NCBI GenBank assembly: GCA_022478985.1
Contig: JAKSZP010010596.1
Coordinates: 150,636-214,635 of the forward strand
Direction of reading: 5' to 3'
Length of the DNA stretch: 64,000 nt
Origin: Massospora cicadina
Taxonomy: Eukaryota; Entomophthoromycota; Entomophthoromycetes; Entomophthorales; Entomophthoraceae
In this document: positions 44,497 to 55,896 of the stretch, in pieces
Numbering within the stretch: the stretch's first letter is position 1
How the letters are laid out: each line of letters opens with the position of its first letter
Notes under the pieces: generated by a model
Seen by the model: only the letters and a program-made list of their open reading frames with translations
The model's database searches: none
Told to the model about the DNA's origin: nothing
Translations under genes and position numbers: made by a program

Positions 44497-45660
44497 TTTT
44501 ATCTATTCAGGGAAGGCTGACCATGAGACAAATACTTCTGGTAGAGCAACACAGAAACACAGACAAATGAAAAGACAACCCAGAGGAGCCATAACTACCT
44601 CTGTTGCTAGCGGGACCACCAGTAAAATCAAGAGGGGATGTGTTAGGGAAGGCTTGTGCCAATACAGAACATGAATGAAGGAAAGGATTTAAAACTAGAA
44701 CCAGATAGAGAACCAGGAGGAAGCTATCTGGCGTTGGCGTGATGGCAAAGGACCAAACAACCAGGCTCAGAAGTGGTCCGTTAGGTGGATTGGAAGCGAA
44801 GAACGGCTTCATAGAGGGTGGGAGCAGTTCCAAAAAGAGCGTCTAAGAAGATTGTATGTATCAACCACAAAGCAATTGCTATAACTAAGACGAAAAGAAG
44901 GCTGAATGGGGAAACTAATGTAAATGCGAAATATATTATTAGACAGGCTGAAAGCCTGTGTTGTATCCTGGCGATAAGAGATGCATAGCTTCACACAAGA
45001 TCACCTGAGATGGAAGACAATTTTCCAGACAATGGACTAAAAACCCATATTGGCCGCACACTGCACATGAAGATGAGAGGCGTTGGACCGCTCAGCAGTG
45101 CTGTACACCACTTCAGGCATCTCCATACATAAGCGAGAATCCTGGGCTGCAATAAAGGATGGTGGCATAAATTCAAATAGCCTTCTGTGTGGCCAAAGAG
45201 TAAGGGATATCAAGCATGTCTTGATAGTCAACATGGGGTATGGTCTGAGGACAGTGAGTTATCCTGTTGTGCATAACGACTTGCCCAAAACTGCTTGGGT
45301 ATAAAGGGGGGTAGGGAGACTTCTCTGTAAGGTGTTACCAGTGATACTGATTCTCCATTCTATGATCCAAGTGGTCAGGAGGATCTGATTGAAGTAGTAT
45401 GTGGCCTCATGAGGGCTTGCGGCATAGGGGTGTAAAGCCAGATAGTTGAGAATAGAGTTAGGGTGGATCTGGGTTGTGTAGGCGAAGAGCATGGGCAAAG
45501 TTAGACCATGCTGCACGAGACCAGTGCTGGGTAGGGAGTTCAGGGTTTGATAAAATGAATATTGATGTGAATAATACAATATCAGGAGAACTACCACTTT
45601 CCAATATTGTTGGAGACCCTGATCTAGACGCCTTAGAATGGCGCCACCACCTGAAACACA
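44497..45660 (-). mobile_element. LINE-c: 5'-truncated LINE copy
   Basis: The last 1.2 kb of the LINE family only. The 3' end resembles LINE-b (gggaaggctgacca... against aggaaggctgacca...). The segments 45666-45259 and 45176-44991 (- strand) match the ORF2 C-terminal region of LINE-b, including HYAASPHEAT/HPLATGPHST-type blocks and WIIEWRISITGNT against RSTEWRIRISGHT. 5' truncation is the usual outcome of incomplete target-primed reverse transcription. No convincing target duplication was seen. Confidence 0.8.
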
Positions 45661-45675
45661 AACCACTAGACTAAA

Positions 45676-45867
45676 ATGGGTGACAAGTCAATATATAAAA
45701 GCAGTATTGCCACCTCTGACATAGAAGTGGAGATTAAACAAGGAGATAATCAACATCCTGGTTTAGGAATATCCACCGTGAGACTGAGCTCATGTATGCA
45801 GTTACTTCACCAATTGGAGGCCGTTAATAAAGTGGAATTTAAAAAACGCATCACTAGAATAATCTAA
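45676..45867 (+). CDS. Small open frame of unknown origin (63 codons)
   Basis: Immediately beyond the LINE-c 5' edge. It starts MGDKSIYKSSIATSDIEVEI and ends KKRITRII-stop. No motif, signal peptide or homology within the window. It is only slightly longer than chance frames nearby, so it may be spurious. Confidence 0.15.
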   Translation: MGDKSIYKSSIATSDIEVEIKQGDNQHPGLGISTVRLSSCMQLLHQLEAVNKVEFKKRITRII

Positions 45868-46380
45868 TGAACTTATAATAGAGCCATCACCCTATTTCTC
45901 TTTTTTTACATCTTAGTATCCTAATTTTATCATAATCATTTGATACTTCATATAGCTTAATAAAAGGAGTCTATATCACAGAATCTCAAATTTACCATTT
46001 ATTGCACAATTTTTTGGGTAAAGTGAATAGATATCCAGTGAATAGTCTGAGACCATAATTGAGCAGGATATACAGCAACCAATATGGAATCAGCTTAAAA
46101 ATACACTCTCAAAGAGTATACCTTGGTTGCAATAACTTAAGGTAGAAATTGATAAAAGATTCCGTTTTGTCTTCTAGAAGAGCAATGTATCAAGTTTAAG
46201 CCAAGAATCCAAGAGAGTGTCTAAGTAGATATTGCAATGAGGCAACCAACAACTAAACCATCAACCCTTTCCACATTATATTAAAAAGAATTACTATATA
46301 AAGATTGCATTACACTCTATTGCATTAGAATTACTTTGGTCTAATCTGTAACTCCACAAACCCTATTCAGAAAAATTGGC
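45868..46380. other. No gene recognised
   Basis: AT-rich sequence between LINE-c and Gyp-F without supported content. Confidence 0.4.
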
Positions 46381-47377
46381 TGTTGCAATTTGGGTTTTGA
46401 CCAACCATAGGATATAAACTTCTTCCAAAATACCTTTAATTCTCTATAGACCTCACCTTTATCCTCATCCTGAACATCAATGTTTCTCAGAAGATAAATT
46501 ACCAATGATCCTCCATCGTATTTTGCTAACCTTTTTAGGCCCAAATCCCAACATTTATTATTCGCTAGATCTTCATACCAATTATCTATGTACAGCAGAT
46601 TAATTCCTAAAGATCCACCTTTAGATATTTTGCTAGTATTTTATTCCACCAAACAAGCATTTATTAATATTTAAGTATGATCCTAAATTTCTGACAGATC
46701 AAATCCTATCCTCTCATCAACTATATGCCCAATTCCCCAAATTAGTTCCATTCCCATGAGATGAATATACCTAAATAGTTTATTCTACCTATTCCAAATG
46801 CCACTGCCAAATAAGACCTTAAAAATAACATGAATTAAACAGTTAATTAACAAGATTCCCCATTGTTGAAAAGACTACCTAAGGATGTTCCCAACGTTAG
46901 ACAAATGACTGTCAGGTTTCAGACGCGTTTATCCACAGCCTAACAGTAGGCCATAGGTAGGAAGCTCTAAAAGATTTAGGAGCAACAGAGAGGCTTACTC
47001 ACCAGAAAATAGGGTATAAATTTGATGGCCATGTATTAAAATAAAGAAGAACGCGGCAACAAGACAACTAAGATTGTCTAGTCTAAAGGAATGTAGACTC
47101 CCTTTTACGCTGGATCTCCAACGCTGGAAGTACAACCAGGAATAAAGCTTTTTATAGAGTTTATTTTGAAGGAACTCAGGTTTCTATCACGCCAGATCCC
47201 ATATGCTGGAAGTACAACACATGTCTACTTCATTTTTAAAGGATTTAGTTAAATAGAGATTTATTTTTATAGCAAGCTCTAAATTAATTTTCAAGGTATA
47301 ATGTTTTCATAAAATTATACGTTTTAAGTGCAAAATACCTGTGCCTATCTTAACTAGTTGCAGTCCAGATTGCAACA
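46381..47377 (+). repeat. Gyp-F 5' LTR
   Basis: 997 bp, aligned with 48450-49447 by shared blocks: ggttttgac(c/t)aaccata near the start, the 'gcctatcttaac/tttacc' block near the end, and a middle block on cataggtaggaa. Confidence 0.85.
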
Positions 47378-47400
47378 TTTGGTGCTCACTAGAGGGGCGC
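47378..47400 (+). other. Gyp-F primer-binding site
   Basis: TTTGGTGCTCACTAGAGGGG directly after the LTR, the same as in Gyp-E within a few bases. Confidence 0.75.
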
Positions 47401-47436
47401 ATTATTAACGTAACCGCCAACCCAGGAGAGAACAAA

Positions 47437-47862
47437 ATGAGCGATATGTTTATTGAATTGTTGGACTAATACAAGGGACATTTAACCATGTAAAGATTTA
47501 TGAGGACATTAAGGAAGTCATGGTTAAACATTGTGGTGCCATGATCAGAGGAGTGAGGGTCAAAGTAAGATAGGAGAGCTGTAGAGGGGAGCAGAGATTT
47601 ATTGTAGATCTCTACAGAAAGAAACTCAAGTTAGTTACTGGGTACACCAATGCTGCTGCCTGACGTCTCTTCTATAAAGGTGGTAGTGAGGAGGGATACA
47701 AATGTTATAGTCTTCATAAGCAGTCTTATAAGAGGCTTGGCATCCATTTTTATGATGCTAGTTTATCTCCAGGAGATGTGCCACCAGAGTTCACCCATAG
47801 CTAGTGAAGTAAAAATTGAGAATGATGAGCCCGTCAGTATAGATTTACCCAGCTTGACATAA
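47437..47862 (+). pseudogene. Coding remnant of unknown family inside Gyp-F
   Basis: ATG at 47437 (MSDMFIELLD), 60 bases after the LTR. One frame, 47490-47801, reads with only two stops through VKIYEDIKEVMVKHCGAMIR, RFIVDLYRKKLKLVTGYTN, KCYSLHKQSYKRLGIHFYDA and SLSPGDVPPEF. It continues after a frame change with IENDEPVSIDLPSL to 47862. It does not match the gag cores of the other elements here and I do not recognise it. It may be a diverged gag or a captured gene piece. Confidence 0.45.
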
Positions 47863-48449
47863 CGGTTCCATCCCCCAAAAACCCTCTGACCCTAACTCCC
47901 CAATTAATACAAAAAAATGTGAGTACCCAGGGGAAAGATAAAAAATTCAGATGTAGCTACTCAGCTTAACCTTGGGAGATGAAGTGATCAACAATAATGA
48001 TCCTAGTCCCAATGAAAAAAAGGAAACTTAGTTACAAGGAGCTTTTTTATGATCTAGAGAACCTCGCCCAAACGTTGGTCAAAAAACAAATAAAGCTTGC
48101 TCTAATGCGATGGCCATTTAACAAGATGTAATGCGTTCAATACCCATTTTTGCCATCCTTTGCCCTGTCTCAGCGTAGGGGAGCGAGTGCTCTGCTACAT
48201 TAGCCATGGGTTTGGGAAGATGAGTATGCTCAAACGCATCTGGAAGGGGCTAATCAAGATCACAGAGGAGAATTCTTCTGAGGCGTACACACCTTAGATT
48301 CCTGACAAAGGTTAGATCATCAATGGAGTATGCGCTAGCCTCTCAAAGCAATATCAGAAGGGTTTTGAGACGCAAACCCCCATCACTCGTTAACCCTATT
48401 GCTGGACATAGTTAATTTTCAATCCCTATGTTTGTTCAAGTGGGGTAAA
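47863..48449 (+). other. Gyp-F remaining internal region
   Basis: Stop-rich. A short stretch near 48020-48100 reads as Lys/Leu-rich (YKELFYDLENLAQTLVKK), which may belong to the same coding remnant. Ends with a purine-rich stretch at 48436-48449. Confidence 0.4.
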
Positions 48450-49447
48450 GGTTGCAACTTGGGGTTTGACTAACCATAGAAATTTAACTTTGACCATAAT
48501 GCCCCTAACACCTTATAGCCCTCAACTTAACCCTCATCCTTATAATTGATATTCCCAGATGTTCAATTCTCAATGATCCACAATTATATATATCACTAAC
48601 ACTTTTAGGGCTGAACTCTAGCATTTATTAATTTAATATGCCCTCACCATGAATATCTGTGTTAGCAAATCGGTTCCTATTAATCAACATCAGATATTTA
48701 GCTAATGTTTTATCTCACCCAAAAAAGCTTTATTTATCCTTAAGTATTACTTTAAATTTCTGGTGGATCAATTCCTATCCTTTTGTCAAATGAATGCCCA
48801 GTTCCCCAAACAAGTTCAACACCCATCAGTTGAGTCTATTTAAATTTTCTGGCATACTATCCCAAATATCACTGTCAATCAAAACCTTAAAGATAACCTA
48901 ATATTGAACTGTTTACCAAGATTCCTCCAATGTTGAACATATCACCTCCAAGATGTTCCTAACGTTGGACAGGCAAAAGTCAGGCTTCAGACGTGTTTAT
49001 CCACAGCCTATTAGTAAACTATAGGTAGGAAATTCTAAAAGTTTTGGGAGCAACTTTGAAGAGTGACTCACAAGAGGCCATGATATCAAGTGATTGTCCT
49101 TGTATTGGAATAAAGAAGTACGTTGTATTGCACCAACTGAGATTGAATAGTCCCAAAGGAACGCGTACTACCATTTAAACTGGATCTCCAATGCTGGAAG
49201 TAAAATCTGAGACTAAAGCTGTTTGGAGAGTTTATATCGAAGGAACTTTGGTTTCTATTACACCAGATCCCCTACATTGGCATTACAACCTGAGACTACC
49301 ATAAATTGAAGAATTTATATTTAAAGTTTTTGTTTTTTAATAAGTTCTACAATTAACTTAAGGTATACCTTCTTCATAAATCTATATCTTTTTTAGTGCA
49401 GAATATACCTGTGCCTATCTTTACCAGTTGCAGTCCAAATTGTAACA
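48450..49447 (+). repeat. Gyp-F 3' LTR
   Basis: 998 bp; its first base appears changed from T to G (ggttgcaact for tgttgcaatt). Ends attgtaaca. Confidence 0.85.
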
Positions 49448-49533
49448 TTACCAACCCCAGTTAAGTGAGAAAAGGCTGAAGTCTTTGATTCTTAGGAAAG
49501 CTTCTATATTTTATGGTTCCATTTAAATGACAG

Positions 49534-50288
49534 TGTCAGACATTTGCCCTCCAGGCTTCAAAATAAGAATATTTGGGGCAAAATTGGCCAAAATGGGAAC
49601 ATTTCATACATTTACAAATATATAATGATAATGAGATTAAATTAAATATGAATAACGATTTTATAGGCCAAAAAACTCTGGCTGATTCTCGGTGGAATCC
49701 CACAAATTGGGGCAACACTATCGCAAATACTAACTGGGAAAATAGCACTAAGTTGGGAAGTTTTTCCCCCGACTCCACAGGTAAACCTGAGGAGTCCATT
49801 AAAGGGTTATCCCCCAGTCCCAAATAGTTCAAAGCCAGCACCAAAGCGGGGACCACCACCAAGCCTATAAAAAGGGGTGGTCCCCCAGGGTGCAATAAAT
49901 TTTGCTAAAAGGGAATTGACTGAAATTCATTAAATCATTACCCCATGGGTATGTATTGCCAAAGATTAACTCACCATCAGTTGTTCAGCCATAGTATAGA
50001 AAGTTTTCTGAGCTTTGATAGGCTAAAATCGCATATCTCTTAATTCAGAAATTCCTAAGCTATCTGAACATTGAGCCTTGACATTATAAATACTTTTATC
50101 AGTTTACTAAGTGTATTCTCTCTTTTACCCCCACGCAATGTATAATAAAATTCCATAAAATCAACTACCTCTTTAGTATTTATTTATTTCATTATTTTTA
50201 TATAACCGGTGAGACAAGCTTCTCATTTATATTATTGGATTTGAGGCAAAAAGCACCAATGAGCCTTTTTCCAGTCACAAATCCAACA
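49534..50288 (+). repeat. Gyp-E 5' LTR
   Basis: 755 bp. It contains a TATA box tataaaaa (49866-49873) within a perfect 10-bp inverted repeat and a poly-A signal aataaa at 49894. It is aligned with 62042-62797 throughout, at roughly 90% identity by eye. Confidence 0.93.
49848..49885. promoter_or_regulatory. Inverted repeat around the Gyp-E LTR TATA box
   Basis: GGGGACCACC (49848-49857) and GGTGGTCCCC (49876-49885) are exact reverse complements and bracket tataaaaa. The same arrangement is preserved in the 3' LTR at 62359-62396. The TATA box and the aataaa shortly after suggest the LTR promoter and polyadenylation region. The inverted repeat could bind a regulator or fold at the RNA 5' end. 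Confidence 0.7.
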
Positions 50289-50310
50289 ATTGGTGCTCAC
50301 TACAGGGGGA
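50289..50310 (+). other. Gyp-E primer-binding site
   Basis: ATTGGTGCTCACTACAGGGG directly after the 5' LTR, matching Gyp-F and Gyp-D. Confidence 0.78.
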
Positions 50311-50339
50311 CCTGTACACCACAAAACGTTATAATAAAG

Positions 50340-51870
50340 GAGGCTGTTGGATGTGCACTTATGGAACAACAGCTCACCAGTGCTTTGTCTCACCTTGAAT
50401 GGCTTGAGCAGCACTCATCTCAACGCCCAATTATACAAAACCCCTCTTTTAGACAAGTTCACACCTGGTGAGGGCAGTATAGCCTCCTTCATATATGTTC
50501 ATGAATCTGCGATGGAAGGAGCAACTGGCCAACAAAAAATCCAGTACATTATTCCCTGCTCAAATCATTTAGCTCAAGAGATAATGGTCCCCACCATGGC
50601 CAACCTCAGCACTTGGGCGGAGGTTAAGCAAGCGCTTCTTGATGAATTTGGCTCCAAGCAGAGTTTGCAACGGCAAAGACAGGTCTTTGTGTGCCTTAGT
50701 CTGCAAGAGGGAGAATTGATTACCTCTTTTGTTGAGCGCTTCTATACTAAAGCTCACTCTCTGTTGCTTGACCAAATGCTCCCTCTCAATGATGCAATTG
50801 CAGCTATCTTGGCTGGCTTGGCATCTCATCCCTCCTTGGCGATGCATCTATCTTCCATAAAGTGCACTCTCAAAAACTGTACATGATATCAAAGAGGCAT
50901 TATTAGCGGTTGCTGATATCTATGGACTTGACCCTACACAAGGATCTTTGAGCCAAGCAGCTACGACGACCAATTTAGCATCTACTACAGCTGTTTCCCT
51001 CTGTAAACCTGCTCTTTTGGAACTGGCATCACAAAATCTTTTTCTTCCCATAAGATAGTCATATGGTTATGGCGGTGATGGGACAGTGTCCCCCTTCATC
51101 TTCAGTTCAAAAATCTCAGTTGGTGAAAGCAGTTGTCCCTTTGCCTTGTCCATCTTATTCTTCAGAGCGACCTTCCCAAGTGGTCCCAAAGCCGGCTCCA
51201 AAGCCTAAACCTATTTCTCAGGTCCCAATCACTCTAACTAACAACCTTTCCAAATGATCAGGTCACAAAAGCTAAACCACCTGTTTTGCAGAAGTACCCA
51301 GCCACTGAACGACCCAAAGCAGTTGAAGTTAAAGTATCTTACTCCACGGTGCTATCCCCCTCAGCATCTCATTCAATTAGATCTAGTCTAAAACCTGTAT
51401 CCATGAGGCAGCACAAACCCCCTGCTTTGAAGGTCAAAACTTGAGCTGTGCCAATTCCACCGCCTCCTCCAAAAATTAATAAAGTGGAGGAGCAACTTCA
51501 GGAATTATCATCCCATAAGGCAAGTCCTGAACCTACCCCATCTTCTATGAACTCCTTAACCTGCATTGATAACCCCTCTGACGACGAGTCTGAAGGGGGT
51601 GATAAAGATGTTGATCATTACGTTTTAGGAGCCCCAGGTGAAGTGGAGGTAACTGATCAATTGAACCTGAAGAGAGCGAATTGGGCTAAGATCATTAATC
51701 AGACTTATCTTCAGCAAGTGATAAGGGGTCTGAAGATTATTGGCACTGCCATTGACGCGAACCAGCTCATTGCCACATTTCTCCAATCTAACCATTGTAT
51801 ACATACCCTGCAAATTATCCAGGAGAAATACCCTGAAACTGCATACGACTTGCCTCCAATTTTCATCTAA
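50340..51870 (+). pseudogene. Gyp-E gag
   Basis: The main segment 50347-50886 has the gag core: SIASFIYVHESAMEGATGQQ, MVPTMANLSTWAEVKQALLD and ITSFVERFYTKAHSLLL. Frames continue 51063-51257 and 51448-51870. These are Pro/Ser/Lys-rich with an acidic patch (DNPSDDESEGGDKDVD). A decayed knuckle may lie near 51060 (YGYGGDGTVSP, with Cys and His positions replaced). Compared with Gyp-B there is no collagen-like tract. Gag forms the particle; the frame changes would prevent full-length product. Confidence 0.78.
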
Positions 51871-52770
51871 AAGAGATCCTCGCTCTTGACCCACCTTGGG
51901 TGGTACTTTAACTAAAGTGTAGGTCGTTGTTAATGGAGTGTAATTTAAAGCTATCCTTGACACTAGTCCCCAGTGAAATTTTGTGTCAACCAAGCTCATT
52001 AAGAAAATTAAGCTGGCCCCTAGCATCGACTACACTCAAGATTTTGGAATGTCTGGCCCAAACAACACCCACTCCATTGGATCCTACTCTTCTCTGCCAA
52101 TTCGTTTTGGGAAGCTTCTCCTGTCAGCTCCAGCAGTGGCTTTGACCAAAAATACCTAAAATTTACTCATTAGAACTCAATTTATGCTTAAATATGAATG
52201 TGTTCTTAGTTTTTAGCAGGGCTATCTCTCCCTGCTTAACTATGAGGTTCATATGATTCTGCCTAATGATGAGCTCTTTAAAAGCATTATGTTTGCACAG
52301 TTGTGTATCCCTCCCCACTTTATCCCTGCATTACTCCACAGCATGCAGGCATACAAAACTGTTGCCTTTCTCAGTGGACGCCCTGGAGGGTATCACTTTA
52401 TATGCTTTTGAAGAGATGTTTATTAAGGCTGGGGAACAAAGGGTAGTTGACATGAAGATTACCATGCAAATCTTACACAACTGCCTACTGCACCTAATTA
52501 TCATAGATGGAGCTAGTCCTTTAGAGCCCAGAGTTTTGCCAGACATGTTAAACCCCGCCTATCATTGGCCTATTAACCTTTTACTGGGAAATCTCACCAA
52601 GAAGGATATGATAGTAAAAAACATCAGGGGATTGGAAGAGGCCTGCTGATACCCATTGAGGTTATCAAGCAAGTCCACTGTATTGGGTCTATGGCAGATA
52701 TGGGCTTACCTGCTGACCAATCTATATGTACCTTACTTTCTGTTCATATCTCTGATGAACTAACCCCAGA
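51871..52770 (+). pseudogene. Gyp-E aspartic protease and linker
   Basis: At about 51950 the translation AILDTSPQ-stop-NFVSTKLIKKIKLAP is the protease active-site loop. It is D-T-S where D-T/S-G is usual, with a stop soon after. GSYSSLPIRFGKLLLSAPAV then matches the protease body of the other elements. The open frame 52266-52649 covers the following linker (RVVDMKITMQILHN). Polyprotein processing would be lost. Confidence 0.7.
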
Positions 52771-53640
52771 TAAGCTGGATAAAGTCCACACCTTACTTGA
52801 GGCCTACAGTGACATTTTCTCCAAATCTGACAATGACTATGTGCACATGAAGGGTTGAATGCATAATATTGACGATGGTGATACTAAAACATTTGCTCCA
52901 AGTTCTATCAAAAATAAAAAGTTGAGGAGCTATAGATGCGGATGGAGCTCAAACAGCCGCTGGATGCTGGATTTCTGGTTCCGTCACAAAGCCCTTGGTC
53001 ATACCCACTTTTCCTAATAAATAAGAAAAATGGAGGCCATCAGTTAGTGATGGACTACCGCAAATTAAACAACCTCACTAAGAATGATAGTTACCCTATC
53101 CCTCGCATTGGTGACGTTCTGGCCCAACTCTCTGAGTCTAAATACTTCTCCGCCATGGATCTGGCTAGTGGTTATTGGCAAATGGACCTTTCTACAAAAG
53201 ACCAGGAGAAATGTGCTCTTATTTGCAGTGAGGGTCTCTTCCAACCTACCCAACTACCGCAAGAGTTGTGTAACGCGCCCGCTACTTTCCAGCAAGCAAT
53301 GGATCATATCTTGAAGGATCTAGAATTCAGCTGCATCATTTTCTATCTCGAGGATATTACAGTTTTCTCTAAGACTTTCAATGAACACCTTGCACATCTA
53401 AAGGAGGTGTTTCAACGCTTGTGGGATTCTAGTATCAAATTAAAGCCCTCTAAATGCAATTTTTTCCAGAGGAAGCTGGATTTTCTTGGACACGCTATCT
53501 CACAAGATGGGATACAACTGCTTTAAGATAAAGTCGAAGCATTATCCAAGATGCCTGCACCCAAAAGTCTTCACAAAATCCAGGTATTTTTTGGCATGAT
53601 GTGTTACTAACATCAATTTATCCCAAAATTCACCCTGGCC
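52771..53640 (+). pseudogene. Gyp-E reverse transcriptase
   Basis: After KVHTLLEAYSDIFSKSDND (52778) the long open frame 52936-53526 covers VPSQSPWSYPLFLINKKNGG, MDYRKLNNLTKNDSYPIPRI, AMDLASGYWQMDL and CNAPATFQQAMD. The active site reads YLED (53344-53355) in place of YLDD, so the first catalytic Asp is Glu. KLKPSKCNFFQRKLDFLGHA and FFGMMCYY follow. This is the best conserved reverse transcriptase in the window apart from the active-site change. Confidence 0.9.
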
Positions 53641-54330
53641 AGCGAGCCTATTGTCTGCCCCCTGACTAAGAACACCCCTTCTATTGTGGTGCTGAAAAAA
53701 AAGGCCGCAGTTGAGACCCTGAAGGCGCTATTGCAAAAAAGGCCAAAGCTCCACTACCCTGACTACAGCAAACCCGCATGTTATTCACAGATGCTTCTGA
53801 ATATGCTGTTGGAGCTATATTGGCTCAATTGTATGAGCATGAAGTCGATCACCCATGTCTTAATTTAGCAGGGATGCTTTCAAAAGCTGAGAGTAACTAC
53901 AGCGCCATGGAGAAGAAGTGCTTGGCCATTCTGCTCGCATTTAACACTACCGACCATTCCTATATGTAACTCCCTTTAAAGTAATCACCAACCACGCCTC
54001 TCTAAAGTGGTTGAAGAATATGAAGAACCCCATGAGGTGGTTGGCTCGCTGGGCTCTAAAGCACCATCATTACGATATGACTATTGAGCATTGGGCAGGA
54101 ACGCGCCACATGAACTTAGATGGGTTAACAAGGCTGCCAATTCTTCACTTAAACAATAGCGAAGCTGAGAGGCTGCACAATCTCCTCATAACTCCAGATG
54201 CATGGGCTGATGAAGATGAACCCATACAAGAAATGCTCTCTTGACACTCCCAAAAACACCATGGTAGAAAATGGGAAGTTATAAAAGAAAGTGGAATAAA
54301 TTAGTTGCCCTATTTCTGGACGTCAGAGAG
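53641..54330 (+). pseudogene. Gyp-E RNase H
   Basis: Segments 53686-53868, 53778-53969 and 54011-54244 give FTDASEYAVGAILAQ, KAESNYSAMEKKCLAI (catalytic Glu) and LKNMKNPMRWLARWALK with TRHMNLDGLTRLPI. Each step changes frame. The order and catalytic positions match the Ty3/gypsy RNase H. Confidence 0.85.
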
Positions 54331-54975
54331 AGTTCCTGTCACCTTGGAGTCCCACACTATCATGGGGTATGGCAGTACACAAAAAATATGGTTGGGCGAA
54401 AAAGAGGTTGTCAGGATTCTCCCTGGGCTAGGTGAAAGCCTTGTCCAGGGAAAGATTGATACCTCCATTTGAGGGGCATAAATCCCGAATGGCTTGATAA
54501 GTTTGAGAATAGGGTTTAAATCTTTATTATTAGCAAATATACCAAATTTGGGGCTTTATATAAATTACTTTGAATTTGGGAAAACGTTGCATCCCCATTC
54601 TTTGAGTCATGTGAACTGGGGTATCCATTGACCTGGTCTTGAGGGTGGCGAGATCTGAGTAAGGTTCAAAACAATGGGCAATCCAGAAAACCAGGAGAGA
54701 TCCTACATGGCAGGGGCCACGATAATCCTTGAGGCACCGTGTTCCCACACTCCTATAAAAATCAATGCATGTTTTCGTAATAAAATACTTCTTTCATAGA
54801 ATATAAGTTTATCTTATTTCTATTTAAGTTTAATTTATTCCAATGATTAAAGTCTCATCTATCGTTGCACCCAGAGCCGCCCCTGTCCTCTCAGCTGACC
54901 CCTAGCCCCATGCAGTTAGCCTCCTTATTGGGTTTCCCAGCATTAGCACCAGCGAGCGCATCTAAGGGGAAACTT
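54331..54975. other. Probable insert in Gyp-E between RNase H and integrase
   Basis: The frame that should lead into the integrase HHCC region breaks after about 54330 and the family signal returns at about 54985. The segment between contains a + strand frame with only four stops over roughly 160 codons (for example YGSTQKIWLGEKEVVRILPG) and a TA-rich end. No match to LTRs or LINEs in the window and no clear target duplication. It could be a short unrecognised element or simply decayed sequence. Confidence 0.35.
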
Positions 54976-55896
54976 GATAGAGGTACTACTGGGTGGGCAT
55001 CTTGGAAACTATAAATAAAGTCTTGGATGGATGCCTGACCTGTAAGAAACAATCCAGCTTCAATTTCCAATATCAGTATCAATCTACGACGCCTCAACAA
55101 TCCTACACCATAAGTTTAGATGTGGTAGGTCCTCTCCCTCAGACCACAGGTGGTAATCGCTATATCTTAGTTAGTATTGGTCATTTAACCAAGTGGGTGG
55201 AATCTGTAGCTCTCACAGCTCAAACTGCTAAAGCCACGGCCAAATTCTTACACCAATACATTTTTATGTGGCATGGATGTCTCCTTGTCCTCCTATGTGG
55301 CAATGGGAAAACTTTACTTCACAAGTGATAAAGCTCCTCGCCACTTCTATGGGAGCTCAACAACTCTTCCCAGCCCCATATAATCCATCTAAAAATGGGG
55401 CTGTAGAAAGAGTTAACGGAACCCTGGTATCCATATTCCACAAAATGGCCAAATCAGACCCTCTCCAGTGGGATCTTTATTTACCCAGTGCCCTTATGGC
55501 CTACCATGTTAGTTACCATCACTCTCTAGATGTCCCCTTTCTGGGTGTTATATGGCCGAGAACCTGGGGTACCAGATCTACTAGCAAAAGATATTTTTAC
55601 TGACAAAATTGACCCAAGAAACCATGAAACAGTTGGCTCAACTATCATACATCTACAAGTGGAAGCCATGACTAACTTGGCCAAGGAGGTCACAAAAAAG
55701 TGAAACAGGTAATGAGCTCCATGTCCCCCTCCCTTCCTTCCAAGTAACTGAATAGGTATTATATTATCATGACTGCATCACTCTTAGAAGTGAGAAGCTT
55801 GTTTCAATCTGGGAAAGGCCATTTTCAGTAACATACAAGCAAGGGTATGAGTGCTCTATCAAATCCCTCACTTCCAGAGTAACCATCAATCAAGTA
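54976..55896 (+). pseudogene. Gyp-E integrase
   Basis: ILETINKVLDGCLTCKKQ (about 55000) is the zinc-binding Cys pair region. The catalytic core shows SLDVVGPLPQ (first Asp) and NGAVERVNGTL (Glu). At the second position, C-G-N-G stands where T-D-N-G is expected, so that Asp is Gly (about 55300). HVSYHHSLDV follows, and the C-terminal part (SIWERPFSVTY) runs to Gyp-D at 55896. No chromodomain was seen. Confidence 0.82.

Larger units (their letters stand above)
46381..49447 (+). mobile_element. Gyp-F: non-autonomous LTR retrotransposon
   Basis: Two LTRs of 997 and 998 bp enclose only 1072 bp. The first LTR starts tgttgcaattt, and both end with a gcagtcca...attg(c/t)aaca block. A primer-binding site (47380) and purine-rich sequence before the 3' LTR are present. 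No protease, reverse transcriptase or integrase is encoded, so mobilisation would need enzymes from another element. The weak target duplication is ttggc/ttacc. The LTRs are diverged, so the insertion is old. Confidence 0.88.

Noticed and set aside
51625..52026. - strand frame of 133 codons in Gyp-E
   Set aside because: Overlaps the gag-protease region on the opposite strand and has no motif.
55403..55896. Chromodomain at an integrase C-terminus
   Set aside because: Gyp-E and Gyp-C integrases end soon after the WERPFSV/WVGPFEV block, leaving no space for one.
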